From the NCBI RefSeq assembly GCF_016920785.2, contig NW_024609857.1, forward strand, positions 72,848,252-72,912,251: a stretch of DNA of 64,000 nt, written 5' to 3'. Position 1 is the stretch's first letter, and each line of letters starts with the position of its first letter. The position numbers and the translations under genes were made by a program. The notes under the pieces were generated by a model. The model saw only the letters and a program-made list of their open reading frames with translations, was not told where the DNA came from and did no database searches. Source of the stretch: Ixodes scapularis (taxonomy: Eukaryota; Arthropoda; Arachnida; Ixodida; Ixodidae). Positions 11,083 through 23,346 of the stretch are shown here, one piece after another.

Positions 11083-11660
11083 AGAACTGATCTCTACTAT
11101 ATGGAACTGGATGGCGCATTGTGCAGATAGGTATGAAGCCCCCTAAAGTAAGGGGCTTGTCCTGAAAGTGAGCGTTTGACATGCTTTTCAACTCTTCCGA
11201 GTGCTGATTCGAACAGCGGTGAGGGCGCTGTTTTTTTCTTGTCATCCCGAGAGTGCCTGCTTGTTGCGGAGTAACAGTGCATGGTGGACCCGAGAAATCT
11301 CCTGGGAAGTCAATCGAGGTGAAAATTTTGAAAAAAAAAAAAAAATTGGGTTGTGTGTATGTTTATACAGCCTAGAACTTGGTCTGCCTCACAGGGGCAG
11401 AAAGTTTTGAGATTCTAGTTGATCAAGTGTGCGTATGATCCACGTTAAAATGCCTTATTCTTGGGATTTAGTCCATAATGGGAGTATTAAAACCCAATCA
11501 AAGACACAAAAAATCATGAACCAAAATATCGACTGAATGCACTGGGAGGCCCAGTGCACGCCCGACTTCCGGGACAAGCATCGAACTTCCGGTGGCTTCA
11601 CTTGCGCCAGGCTAGGAGAGCAGCTAGGCGCCATCCAGCCCCCCATATAGAGATTAGTGG
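11083..11660. other. unassigned
   Basis: No coding signal. An A run occurs at 11332-11345. I see nothing else. Confidence 0.4.
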
Positions 11661-11840
11661 TTTAGAGCTCCTGGTGCACTAGACTCATCAAACAGAAAGC
11701 TAGGGTCGAAGTCTACGGAGTACGCCGACCGCACTCTCGTGACTATGATACCGCGCTTTTGACGCCCTAGTCCAATCGGCGCCCTCCGCAAACGTTCGGC
11801 TTCAACGTTGTGTTTTACGAGTCTACTCTCCCAGGAGTGC
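11661..11840. mobile_element. diverged foldback copy of the 10107-10767 family
   Basis: The left part gagctcctggtgcactagactc pairs with the right part gagtctactctcccaggagtgc (each read over fewer than 20 matched bases). The arrangement of internal words (aagctagggtcgaag, gttcggcttcaacgttgtg) matches the derivatives at 10778-11082 but with many substitutions. It is an older deletion derivative. Confidence 0.6.
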
Positions 11841-13139
11841 CATGTTCTTGAGCGATGAATGGCGCCCACATTCAATAAATTCTGGAGCGTCTACTTCCCC
11901 CCGGGGTGATATGAAAGCCAATCGCTGAAACATACCGAGGGAGTTCGACGAATGACGAGACTCAAAGTATATTTGAACCTAAAAACTTCCGGTAGAGGTC
12001 TGCGAATCGAATAGTGCCGAGTCCTCCCTATCTTCGCCACTGTTGAGAGACCTGGCTGTCGCAGCTTACTCTCGCCCTCTTAGGGTTTCGAATGAAGCAT
12101 CGCTATTCGATTAGAACCACTGTTCGCACATGCGTGAGACAGCCTGAGGTATGACACAGCACACGACGCAAGCACGTGAAGCGTGAGTGCAAACCCGCTG
12201 TTTTTTTCTTTCTTTGTCTAAACATATTTCCTGGATCGTTGCTGTAGACAGCAGTGACTGGCTCTCCCACATGCTCTACGGGGAAAGCAGAAGCCTAGAA
12301 TTTTTAGAGTGTACACGGGACCTCACACGGGGATGGTATCACTTGACGTTTTTTTTATTCCCAGCCATACAAACTTTTAAGGATACTTGCACCGACGTGG
12401 GGTGCACGTGACAGTGTCACATGCGAGTTGGGTGGTTGGTTGTCCAGGATGTGACCGTAGCGTTGCCTTCGCTTCCGTCTGGTTGGATTTACGTGAGCGA
12501 AGCGAAGCCGAGGCGGGCGAGGTTGGTGAGGCCTCGAGGAGTAGACGACGGACCGCGATCAGCTCGTCGCGGTCCGTGGTGCGTCCGGAAGGTTTTACCA
12601 AACAAAACTCGAGGAGCGGACGTGGTGCGTGATGTGTCAGCTGTGCTCGCCGGACCAGTGTGCTCGCTCCGTCCGGTTTAAAGGGAGCAACGTGAAGGGA
12701 ATACCGGCGATACGTCCGAGACCCCCATGGGCGGACGATGGAGCGCAACGAGAGGACGAGCCGAACTGCTGAGCAATTTGAGTAAACGAAAGTGTTACCT
12801 AGATCAAGGCGGGGCTTTGCAGTGCGAACGACCACGGAAACCTTCCGCGGCGAGTTTCGTTCACCGGTGTGCCCTTGTTGGATTACGTCCTGAACTTCGC
12901 CGTAACGTCAACTTATAAACGGTTCTCTTATATTTCCGAGAGTCACCGAGCTGCTCAGACGATAGATTTCGGCCCTTTGTTGCTACAGTAAGTGGACTTC
13001 ATCGAAGTGGAGTTTCGTTCGCTTCAAATCTGACGACGTCGAAGTCGTGTCAGGTGTGCGGAGGCACAATCAAACGCAAGACGTTCGCGATCGTAGCCTT
13101 TGCTTTTAGTCAATGGGTGCATGAGACGAAGCACTGACT
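11841..13139. other. unassigned; GC-rich 12420-12930
   Basis: About 12240-12315 is a partial relative of the family at 20436-20615 (agcagtgactggctctccca, tttttagagtg). 12377-12835 is open on the minus strand for 152 codons, but the composition is CpG-rich low-complexity-like and I recognise no domain. It is more likely a regulatory or element-derived sequence than a gene. Confidence 0.35.
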
Positions 13140-13330
13140 GTCCGTGAAAGCAATCTGCGGTGTTCTTTTTCACCACAGAAATAAACTACTGTAGCCCTAG
13201 CAGTTCGGACCATGATGTCAAAGTATCAGAGCTGGCCGTTATCTGATTAAAAAATTTAAAACAATTTTTGAACATTTTTAATGAGGAAATGGAGCCCGTT
13301 TCCGGTAGCCGTCGCCAATCGTCTCCACGC
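13140..13330. mobile_element. fragment related to the MITE at 2464-3112
   Basis: Shares the order of words gcggtgttctttttcacc / aaataaacta / ttaaaaaatttaaaac / gaggaaatggagcccgttt with one arm of 2464-3112. Only one arm is visible and divergence is high. Confidence 0.45.
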
Positions 13331-13371
13331 ATTCGTGGGTTTTGTCCACCGCCGTCTTAGTACGTAGAATC

Positions 13372-13372
<1 letters not shown>

Positions 13373-13407
<35 letters not shown>
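13373..13407 (+). repeat. (GT)n microsatellite
   Basis: An uninterrupted GT dinucleotide run of about 35 bp between aatcttt and cttagg. Confidence 0.95.
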
Positions 13408-13874
13408 TTAGGAAGTCTCGGTGAATTTCTTTAAGTGCCGTGACTGACATCTCAACTTTCCACAAGAAAGCAATATTAGTCGTTGCTGTAATCATGTAAT
13501 CCCTTACGCCAGCCAATTGGAATGAAGCGACACTTTAGCCTACATTGTTATCTCGATCATAACACTTTTGCGTCTTGCCTTTTGCGTCTCGGTGTTTTGT
13601 TTTACGTTCGCATTGCGTTATCTCACCCAAAACATGTTCTACGTTAAGAAGGGTGAAACTTGAGGCTGGGTGACTCGGGAATGGAGTTTGCGTCCGTTGC
13701 GGCAGCGCATGTGCAAGCACCGGAAATCGAAGCTTTCTTGCGTTTTATTCCGCCGCGCGAGAATCGACATCTCCCCTCGCTGATGACGGCCGACACTGAC
13801 GGACGCGCGTGCTTGACCAACGCGGATAACCTCGATGAAGCCATACGCGCCGGATTAAAGCTCCGGGTAGGCGT

Positions 13875-14175
13875 TATGCGCCGAGCAGTCGAGGGAGACG
13901 AGGAGACCAGAATGCGCGGGGACGTTCAAACGCCGAGCTCTGACTATAATGATTAGGGGGTACACGTAAAGCTAGCTGCCTTTGTCTCTGCTCACATTTC
14001 GAACGCGTCCACTTTCCAAACGCCGGCATCCAGCGTTCCGCGTTCATGTTCAAACGCGTTCGTAGAGTGACGTAGAGTGACTATAGCTAGCTTTACGTGT
14101 ACCCACTAATCGTTCCAATCAGAGCTTGACGTTTGGATGTCCCCTCTCATCTCCGTCAGTTACTCAGCGCACATA
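13875..14175. mobile_element. foldback MITE, ~100-bp TIR (TATGCGCCGAG family), copy 1
   Basis: The arms run from ttatgcgccgagcag to ctgagtaactg-type sequence on the opposite strand, and both contain GATTAGNGGGTACACGTAAAGCTAGCT in inverted orientation (read in pieces under 20 bases). Central words CGCCGGCRTYCNGCGTTCCG and AACGCGTTCG are shared with 36025-36345 and 44570-44700. Noncoding. Confidence 0.75.
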
Positions 14176-14309
14176 CCTCTGTGTAGCTAAATGGCAGGGG
14201 AGTGGTGTCCAAAGGTTGGAAGGGACAGGCAAAATAAAATAAATGGACGTCTAAAGAAGAGAAAGACAGGCGTATGTTTATTAATTCTTTTTTTTTTTTA
14301 ATGCCTGTT

Positions 14310-14440
14310 CCTTCTTAAAAGGTTAAAACAGCGCAAAAGACAACGGACAGGGTAAAGGACACAGACAGACACAGTTTTAACCTTTTAAGTATGTCACACC
14401 AACTCGCCCAGGCTTCAACCTGAGCAACATCTGTTCCTTC
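14310..14440. mobile_element. small foldback related to the hairpin at 37739-37848
   Basis: Inverted words cttaaaaggttaaaac and gttttaaccttttaag flank acaacggacagggtaaagg. The right flank reads caccaactcgcccaggc, matching accaacttgcccaa beside the other copy. Confidence 0.5.
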
Positions 14441-15106
14441 TGTCTTTAAATCTTTCCAAGCTTTTCTTCTTTTTTATTGTTTTACCGCCGTCGAAGGATA
14501 TTTGACATCGTAGTAACTTTCGAGCAGCGTGCCTGCATTCTCACTGCTACTTTGTTACCTCGCTGTTTGCGTATTCAAGACGCTCTGTGGATAAAGCTAA
14601 GTAACGCCAATGTCTGATCGATCGGTTGTTCTGGCAAGTCATCGAGCAGAAAGGCATGCGCTGATGTTCTGAGTGCTGATGCAGCTGCTGGCGCCACTAA
14701 AGCGCACGAAACGCTTTATGCACAAAGCGCTGTAAAACTTTTGCATATTTGCCCTTGTATTTTTTGTTATTGCTTTCGTGTCGCCATATTATAAAAATTA
14801 CTACGTTAGATTCACATTAGGGTTATAGAAACAAGGTTTGCATCACAGAAAGCAAGGTTCATGTTTCAGATTGGGTGACGTACATACGTACTCTAATTAA
14901 GGCATTACATCCTAAATGCTTCTTGGAACACCTTCAAATCCTCTTTCCTGTCCCAGTCTCAGGTTTACAATCATGTCCTAAATACGTTTCGTTTTTTAGT
15001 GAAAATTATTTTACAAAGTACCAGTAAGTTTTCAAGTTTATCTTCTGCTCTTTCCCGCGTCTAGTAAATAAACCATGTGTGTCCGTTTGTGCTTGGAAGT
15101 GGTGCC
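14441..15106. other. unassigned AT-rich sequence
   Basis: No ORF of note and no repeats with visible ends. Confidence 0.4.
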
Positions 15107-15120
15107 GGGGGGGGGGGGGG
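15107..15120 (+). repeat. 14-base G homopolymer
   Basis: Fourteen G residues immediately adjacent to the 3' end of the minus-strand LINE at 15124-17445. Confidence 0.9.
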
Positions 15121-15123
15121 ATA

Positions 15124-17445
15124 TTCTGTTTATTTATTTATATTTATTGTACTTTCAGGGCCGAGACATTACAAAGGGGAATAGAGACAGAAGTGCAAAC
15201 GTAATGTACAAACCACCCGGCTCACAATACATGAATAATAACTTGTTAGTGTTTGCTCAAAATGGGCAAAATCTGCGATGGTTTCAATGGCTGAGGGAAG
15301 GAAGTACTGTTCACGAGACGTTCTAGGGATGAAAGAGCCGAACAAATTATTTGAGTGAGAAGTGGTTATGCCAACTTTGCAGATGTTGTCGAGCTGAGAG
15401 GAGACGTAAGCTTGTTCACTTGTCAGTTTTTTTTTAATTTTTTCTTCTTAGGTTAGGATTATCATAACAAACTTTATGAAATAAACACAAACGAGAGATT
15501 CTGCGGCGAATTAAAAAGCGAGGCAGTGAAAGACTGGATTTCATGAATGTGAGTTTTGATGTACGATGATAGCTTGATTATATGAAGCCTGCTGAAGGGG
15601 TTTGTACGGCTTCGAGTAAAGATATTCCACTTTTTGTACCAGGGTCCCACATTATTTGCATATTGAAGTTTTGGCCGAACTAATGTTTTATAAAGAATTA
15701 GCTTTAATAAAAACGGAGCCCGAGAAAAGTTACGGGTCAGGGAGACAAGCGTGCGGTTTGCGTTGTGAATAATATAATTGGTGTGAGTTCTCGATCCATA
15801 TCAGGTTCGAAGATACATAGACACCAAAATATTGAAAACTTCACTTTCAAGGGGGTTATTCAATAGATGGTAAATAGGACACGCTTCAACCTTCCGTGAT
15901 ATTTTTATTGCCTTACACTTGTTAATATTTAGTTTCCTCTGCCATGTATCACACCAAGAGGAAATAGCATTAGTATCGAACTGTACAACGCTGACGTCAA
16001 AACTTTTACGTTAAAGAACACAATCATCGACAAATAAATTTATGAAAGAGGAAGCAAGAGCTGTAGGTCGTTAATGTATAGATAAGAATTAACAGAGGAC
16101 CAAATACAGAGCCTTGCGGCACACCGGAGTTAAGGAAAAAAATGATGAGTTCTTGTCATTCACAGTTACAATTTGCGATATTTTAGTCAAGAAACAATCT
16201 AACACAAAATATTTGAATAAATACTGAGCAGGTTACGTTTATACAGTAACAGTTTATGGGATACTTTATCGAATGTTTTTGAGAAGTAGAAATATGTCAT
16301 CAGTTTGAAACCCGTGGTCCAGAGTTGGGTGGATCTCATGGGTGAAGAGTAAAAGTTTGGTTTCGCGCATGAAAATGATTGTCGAAATTCATGTTGACGA
16401 GGGCTGAAAAAATAAAAGACTTTGATTCCAAGAAACGCGATAAAGGTGAGGAAATGACGTGCTTCATGATTTTGCAGGTTACGGTGGTGAGAGATATTGT
16501 CCCGTAGTGGGGTGGGCTGCAACGGTCACCAGCTTTGTGAATTGGAATAACCTTTCGTACCTTCCAATCCTTTGGAAGGACACCTTGATTTAAAGGTTAC
16601 TGAAATAATGAATAATATTAAAATAACCTTTCGTACCTTCCAATCCTTTGGGAGGACACCTTGATTTAAAGGTTACTGAAATAATGAATAATATTAAAAT
16701 TATGATGACATTTTAGTTATGAATTAGTCGCTTATGTCGTAAATGCCCGATGCTGACAACCCCTTGAGTCCCTCAACAATTTTAACAATACCGGATGAGT
16801 AAAAAATAATAGGGAACATTGTTGAGAAATTATTAGCTGTAACTAAAGGGTAGTTGACGTATGTGAGACAACTAAAAGCTGCTGTTCTTTTCTTCTCTTC
16901 CTCACTGCCTTTGCGCTGTTCTTAATATGATGCCACTAAAAGCACTGACGAAACATTCATTTAAAATAGCCGCGGACATCTTCGTAAACCACCTCAACAT
17001 CAGCATTTTTAAATAGTATTGTGTGTTTATCATGTGAATTTATAATTTTCTAGAACTGCATAGGGTTGTTAATTAGCATGGAAGGTAGCTTTGTATTAAA
17101 AAAAGGTGTCTTCAACCTCAGTGATTTCCATTTTATACATTTCTGCTGCTCTGTGGTATGCTACCTATCGGTCAGGGGAAGTTGAGGATTTAGCTACTCT
17201 AAATACACGCTTTCTCTTATTTGACAGCCTTTTCAAAGTAGGAGTAAACCAAGTCTATTTTAAGTTTGATTTCATAACACTAGTGGGGATGAACTTGTCC
17301 ATCAGCGATGTTATTTTACCTTCGAACAAGCACCGGTTTCCCTCGACACTTCGCTCTAAAAACTGCTGCAGGTAGGAGTCCATAAAAGGGCAGAGTTCAC
17401 GGTTTATGCAGTAAATATTGGCTCTCGCGTAGTCACGAATGCGCT
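15124..17445 (-). pseudogene. decayed CR1-like non-LTR retrotransposon (endonuclease C-terminus, RT, 3' end)
   Basis: Read on the minus strand, this holds the end of an endonuclease/linker (17255-17440, including IRDYARANI and FLERSVEGN), then RT signatures in order: DWKVRKVIPIHKAGD (about 16510-16570), a FSKTFDKVSHKLLL motif A block (about 16235-16290), a SGVPQGSVFGPL block (about 16088-16130) and FVDD at 16023-16034 as the YXDD active-site equivalent. A C-terminal region with NINKCKAIKIS follows. The 3' end is an AATAAATA-rich tail at 15124-15150. Many stops and shifts separate these blocks, so it is inactive. Architecture fits the CR1/Jockey group. The 5' boundary is uncertain. Confidence 0.8.
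16546..16697 (-). repeat. 76-bp tandem duplication inside the minus-strand LINE
   Basis: Two head-to-tail copies of a 76-bp unit (16546-16621 and 16622-16697) differ at one or two positions (tttggaagg versus tttgggagg). The unit covers the RT block that reads DWKVRKVI on the minus strand, so the duplication disrupts the frame. Confidence 0.85.
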
Positions 17446-20435
17446 TGACAGTCTTAACAGTTTGGTCTAAAACCACTTCCCCAACTCTTTTGGCAAAAGT
17501 GTTCTGCGATAGCCAACATTTCGTCTCGCGTACATTCCAGCTGCGTCCTCCCGTTCTCATACATCCTGATCACACGAAGCTTGTGCCATGGGGTCAGCCG
17601 ACACATGTCTCTTGTCAGGGCAGGACCACGAGGAAGATACGTCTCCAGGCATTTCATTCGTGGATTTCCAGGTAATAGCTAGAATTTCTGGGGACAAGCT
17701 ACACCTGTTGCAGACGCCACGTTCTTTTCCGCGCCGTGCGCAATGAGAGTGCAGGTTTTTGAGAAATAAAAATGGCGCGCATACAGCAACAAAATGAACT
17801 CACAGTACGCCAGTTTCTTTCTGAAGAACGTGCTTCGTAAGCCGTGTTAGCTGTCGCTACATGCAAAAGACGGTACCCAGTAGCGGGGGACTTCAGTCAT
17901 ACGCAGGTTTGCATAAGGACAGCGGTGGAGGTAAGAGTATTGCTCCCACGGCCACGAGAATTTGTGTGGTTCGAACCATTGTGAAAACCAACAATTGTCG
18001 GTTTTGAAACTTTTTGAAAACGTTATGAACAAATAAGTGTTATACTCAATGTATCTGCACGTGTCGAATCTCTCGCAGCGGTGACTGTCCTAACGAACGC
18101 ATTGCCGAAAAAGAATAAACATCTTTCTTTCGTTTCTAACCGGTTTTATAATCATGAAATAGGAAATAATTAGAGACCCGCGCAAGCCAGCCAGCCAACC
18201 GATCGTCGTCGGTGTCTAGTGTCTCTTTTTAAGACATTTTGACGCGGCTATAAATCATGGCCCGGGGACAGCTCGAAAGTTTCAAACCATCCATCTTGTC
18301 CGAGTGTCAAGCATTGTGTTCGAACGCGAAATGTCGAGACGAGATCCGAGCTGGCGCAATGCCCTCGCCGATATCCCACTTCTTAATATACTAACTCCTG
18401 TTCTTCTGGCGTCCCTTCAAAGAGGCTCGCAGCTGCTTCGACCCTCTCTCTCTCTCAAGCCTTCCTCTCTCATCCTCAGCGGACGTTATTAAGGAACAGG
18501 ATTCATGAATGAATGAATGAAAAAAAAAAGAAAAAACTTCGAGACGGCGTTTGGCAGCAAGGGCGTCTACCCGCTCCAAATGTATAGTGACGCACTTCGA
18601 AATATCTTAAGGTCGTCCGCCCGGGCAATTCGCGAGGTTCCTCACTCGGCCAGCGACTTTTCTTCCAGGAATCACACTGCAACTCGTTAATCAGAAACAG
18701 CAGCGATCTCACGTCGAGACCACCCGTACACTGCGTCTCATAGGCTTGAATATTTTATCGGTAGCTCCGAGTTGGCTCTAATGTACGTAATGCCGGATGC
18801 TTAATAATGCGGCACTGAAATCTGTCACGATCAGAAATAGGGGGTTCTTAACAGTAAACGGTAGTGTTTCTCCGACGTTCCCCATTGCGCTAGATAAACT
18901 AGTCACAAAGACAGGGAGCGCTTGATACACACTCTAACAAAGCGCCCTCGCGTCTATTTTTCCGCGGATCCCGCGTCAGACCAATCACTGGAATCTAGAA
19001 AAAAGCGCCTTCTCAAAATGGCCCGAAAAAAAATCAGTTTTATTTTATATTAAATCTTACGCAGGGACAATGAACATGACCTTTGACTGGCTCACCGCCC
19101 ATGCGCACATCGCTTTCTACGCTCCCTGGCATTTGGATACTGCACATCGAGCTCAGAGCCCTTGTATTGACCCCAATAAGTTCGCGTTGCATTGGTATCT
19201 AAGCGAAAATGTTCTCATTCTTGCGTTTGTCCAACTCGACTGTCCATTTTACTAAAAGCCATCGAAGGCTGTTTCAATCACACAGCTGCATGACATGCTC
19301 GAAGTCCCAGCAAGTTATAAGGTTGCATTCAGTGGACATCGCATTGTTGCGCGTTGTTCCAAACACTCAGATCTATCTCTCATTTATCGTCCGTCAAGAA
19401 CAACAATCCTGACTGGGTAGAATGCGCGTTTATAGTCACGTTCTAACGTGCACTCCACGCTATCAGGAGGTTAGTTATTCTTGGAAGACGACAGAGCTAT
19501 ACGTCGTTTTAAGCCGACGCTACGAGCTTATGCGACAAGCAGCATCAAAAGCACAGTCACCGTGCCTTTTCTGGTCATGATTGGTTCAGCGATGGTAGAA
19601 CACGTACAAAAACATGACGAACACCGTGGTGATCCCATCAGCTCGCAAGCTAGCTCAAGTTTGGCGTTCAGGGAATGGGTCCTACTGGAGCGATGGTGGA
19701 CTCCGCGCATTATATATTAGAGGCTCTTCCTTTTCAAGCTGCTTCCATGTTTTAGCGTCACGCCAAAGCGGCAGCGCCTAACTGGCGCCGGCTGCGGAAC
19801 GACTCTTGAGCAGATCTTCCTCTCTGCGAAAAACTTAGTTTCTGACAAGCGCAAGTCCCTCGAGCTGCAGTGTGCACAAACGCGCTTTTCTGCACATGAG
19901 TTGGCCTGAGAACCGCAAGATATGGGCACGGTGGAGCAAAGCAATCTAACAAACGATGTACCCGTAGTGTCTCTTCTCGCTCGCTGTCGAGACCGGCTTC
20001 CGGCCAAACGGCAGTCTATCGATGTGGTGGTCGAAATCTATCCTAAGACGGTCGAGTTTATACCGTGTTGCGCAATTCACGAGTTATCGTCTGTCGCGCC
20101 GAGAACACGAGATGCGGTGTTGACGTGGATTTGTGTTTTTGTTTGTGTGTTGTTCGTTTGTTTGTTTCTCTTATAGCGCAGTGGGTGCCGCACGGATGTA
20201 TTCGTGAGTGTCCAGAATCGATCTTGCTGAAGCGATCTGCTGCTCCATGCGGCGATGCTGAGCTGCGCTGAAGAGATCGACTCGGCGGGACGCGGTCCAC
20301 AACCCCTGCGAAGACTGATTGAGCGAGCGCTGAACGGATCCATCTTTGTATAGAGACGCGTTAGGGGTTGCGTATGCCTGCCGCGATATGCTGAAATCCC
20401 GGCAGGAATGAATCGCCGCCATTTTGAAGGTACCG
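17446..20435. other. unassigned, with weak promoter-like words
   Basis: Open frames here are short and unrecognised. 17454-17657 on the minus strand (67 codons) shows no known domain. A TATA-like word gcggctataaatcatgg occurs at about 18245, with tgtcaagcattg about 55 bp downstream. 20171-20491 on the minus strand is open for 106 codons; its most protein-like part is near 20180-20280, but I recognise no family. Real but spliced exons cannot be excluded. Confidence 0.3.
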
Positions 20436-20615
20436 CACTCTAAGAAATCTGGAGTGTGTACGATCTCCCGCGAAGTCACGCTCAGTACCATAACTCAGAC
20501 AGATTTTTTTTTATATTACCAGTTTTATTATTGGCTGAGCTCCATCCGTAGCCTGCAGCGATTGGTTCTCCCGAGTGCTTTGTGGGAGAGCAGAACCTCC
20601 AGGTTTCTTAGTATG
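20436..20615. mobile_element. MITE with CACTCTAAGAAATCTGGAG ends
   Basis: Inverted ends cactctaagaaatctggag and cctccaggtttcttagtatg. The right half (tctcccgagtgctttgtggg) is shared with partial copies at about 24590-24735 and 12240-12315. Noncoding. Confidence 0.6.
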
Positions 20616-21216
20616 CGAGCGAATATTACACCATTACGAGAGCTGCTCTGTTCTGACATTTCCGCTCGTGAAGTTGCGCTTCAAAGGTGAGAAAAACCGA
20701 AACTTTTTGTTGGTAAAGATCGTGTTTTTGGGATGTTTAGATTGTAGATTTTCAACGCGTAAAAAAAAAAATTTAAATAATAATAATTCGAAAGAAAAGT
20801 CGTCTAAAAATATTAAAAGTGATATATGAACGTGATTGTATGAAGACTTATACAATTTCGAGAGACGGCCTTTGAAGTCGGCTTGAAATCAGGGTCGGGT
20901 ATTTCGAGCCGACGCGCCGCGAAGCTGCCTTAAGCGCGCACTCGCGAAGAGGTATTGCGCTACTAAAAACAGTCGGCCCAACTGTGTGAAACTTATTTTG
21001 AGGAACCGTTTATGACTTGTCAAACCGCCAAACAGATCTCACTACCGTACCGCCAGAACCAATTACAGCTCCGATTTCGTGAACCCTAAATTATGCCCTT
21101 CCCGCCCACATACAATCGCAGATGTACACACCGCGAGACCTTTAACACAAACAAACCAAAACTTTTTTTTTTTTTTTTTACTGGTAGTACCGATGGCTGT
21201 CGTAAATGCTAAATAA

Positions 21217-21322
21217 AATTTTACATCTTACTCTAGTCTTCCGAATGGGCCCATTGCACCACCACACTGTTATCAGTGTGATGGAAATGGCTCATTTGGG
21301 GGACTAACCTAAGATGTAAAAT
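21217..21322. mobile_element. small foldback element, ~40-bp arms
   Basis: attttacatcttactctagt on the left pairs imperfectly with actaacctaagatgtaaaat on the right. The arms continue through gtctcccaaatgggcc-like words toward a short centre. Length is about 106 bp. Confidence 0.6.
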
Positions 21323-21540
21323 GTGACGCTCATCATGACCTTAAAATGTTAAATTAAAAACAAAAAGTCATGTTTGCGATAACATTAGGGCGCAGTGGAC
21401 TTTTCCCCCTCTTTCTCGAACGTATCCTCGCCATCGACTCTGAACTAGATTTAAATGTCGGCTTAAAAAGTGTTCCTGGTACAGGTAGCTACCTGTTCGT
21501 TTACCAATAACTAACAATCAGCGATGCTATCGTAAGTCCT

Positions 21541-21760
21541 ACTGCACTCATACATCATCCAAAAGACACTGTGTTCGCCGCAGGCATGATGACAGAAATG
21601 TATGCGGACACGCGTGAAGCATGTTCGAAGCTATAGTTTGCTTCGCACATGCTCCAATATGTCCGCGGACAGTTTTTTTTATACAAGCAATTTGACAGGG
21701 CCATCATACAAGACTTCATACAGTCTCCGCAGCCTGTCTTTTGTATGATGTGTTTGCAGT
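21541..21760. mobile_element. foldback MITE, distant member of the catacaaaagacag family
   Basis: The ends actgcactcatacatcat and atgatgtgtttgcagt are inverted, with aaaagacact and cctgtcttttg inside. Another inverted pair (gaagcatgttcgaag / cttcgcacatgc) is central. It lacks the GCCGGGGTCAC outer end of the other copies. Confidence 0.65.
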
Positions 21761-23293
21761 GTTAACGCAGGTTAATGAAACGGTACAACCCGACACAGGC
21801 TTTTGCCATTTCAGATACGCACGCGTAGGGCAGGACGGGAGCGGAAAAAGTTGGTCTTCCCCGCAGCGCTGACTCCGCAGTCGACGGCGCGCACTCTTCG
21901 ACTTGTCCGCGGACGACGGGCGGGCGACGCCGCAAATAACCGGGGCACGCTGACAGGCTGTCGATCGGAATCGAAGTCTCGAAGAACGCCGAGGAGAGGC
22001 CCCTCTCCGTTTTCCCCTCTGGGGGTCCGACGAAATTTATCGCTTCTTCCGCTCGCCGCAATGAACAATTCTTGACACGTTTCCTTTGCATGCAGTTCTC
22101 ACATGCTCGTCTCGCCCGTGCCTGCCGACGCCGCCGCCGCGCGTGTGTTTCGTCACGGGGGCCCCAGCACCGCTGTCCGGAGACCGCTCGGCCTGCAGAT
22201 CGGATAAGGGCTAACATTGCTCTCGAACATCGATATTTCACTCTAGTTTCGAAAACACCCTTATAGATTATATTTGTTTTAACTTTTCTGCTGAAGTGAG
22301 TTCCGACTTCGCTGTTGGCGATGGTTGTTTGTTGGGTATCCTCCGAGAGCTGCCGGTACAGTTACCTTCCCGGAGTGGGCAGGCTGTTCAGAAAATAGCG
22401 AAAATGCTCAGAATGTAGCCACTTTGGAGTTTTTCGCCCCGACCCTGCACTCGGCTCGCCATCCAGCTTTGATTGCGTTGAGCTGTCTGACACACCAGGG
22501 AATCTTTCTGACAACAAATTTCTTCAAATTGAGAAAATGTCTTCGAGACAGCGAACAAAAAGGCATTAATAAATGTAATGAAAATGAAGTGCAATATAAC
22601 CTGTACTTAAATGTCTCTGTAATACCATCAAAGTATTTTGACTGGACTATCTGAGATGAGTACAAATCTAGGCTAACATTAACTAAAGCTTTTTTTTCTT
22701 AAATAACTAAGAAAAAATAAAGAAATATTAAATAGGTTGCGGCAGTAGTGGTGCCGTCCACTCCTTAACAATTAACTAAAAACGTAACATTTTCCTTTTT
22801 TTTTTACTTAGTTTGCATAAACGGGATGTCGTACTTGATTCACCGAAGCAAAAAGTTTAGCTCACATAGACCCAAGAACAATATGGACGCACGCGGAGCT
22901 TTGTACTTTATTGAGTTACTTCGTTATCATCGGCGAATTCTCGTAAAGCATCCCCGTAGCTTCTACAACCACTAAAAGCACCAAAGATATAAAACTGTGT
23001 TCCTCGGCCTCTAACTGCTGTGAAAAAAGAAAAAAAAAAGAAAAAAAGGTGTACCTGACGATTAATCACGGGATGTTTCTTGAGTTCGCCACCCATACGG
23101 GGACGGTGCCCTACCCCAGAAAGAATGGCGCGAAAAGAGTGGCCTGTCTGATCGGCTTCGAGGCGTGGTTAGAGGGCAATTTAACCAGTTTAATCGAGAA
23201 AGTCCCCTTTCGCTAGCCGCCCTCCGGATTGCGCGAAAGTCGCTTACTGCGAACGAAGTAGTCTCCTAAACGAAAACGTTGTGCGGACTTTAC

Positions 23294-23346
<53 letters not shown>

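Noticed and set aside
12377..12835. 152-codon minus-strand frame
   Set aside because: CpG-rich with frames open on both strands, no motif, and composition expected of GC-rich noncoding DNA.
21762..22241. 159-codon minus-strand Arg-rich frame
   Set aside because: The same interval is open on the plus strand in two frames; no domain or signal is recognised.
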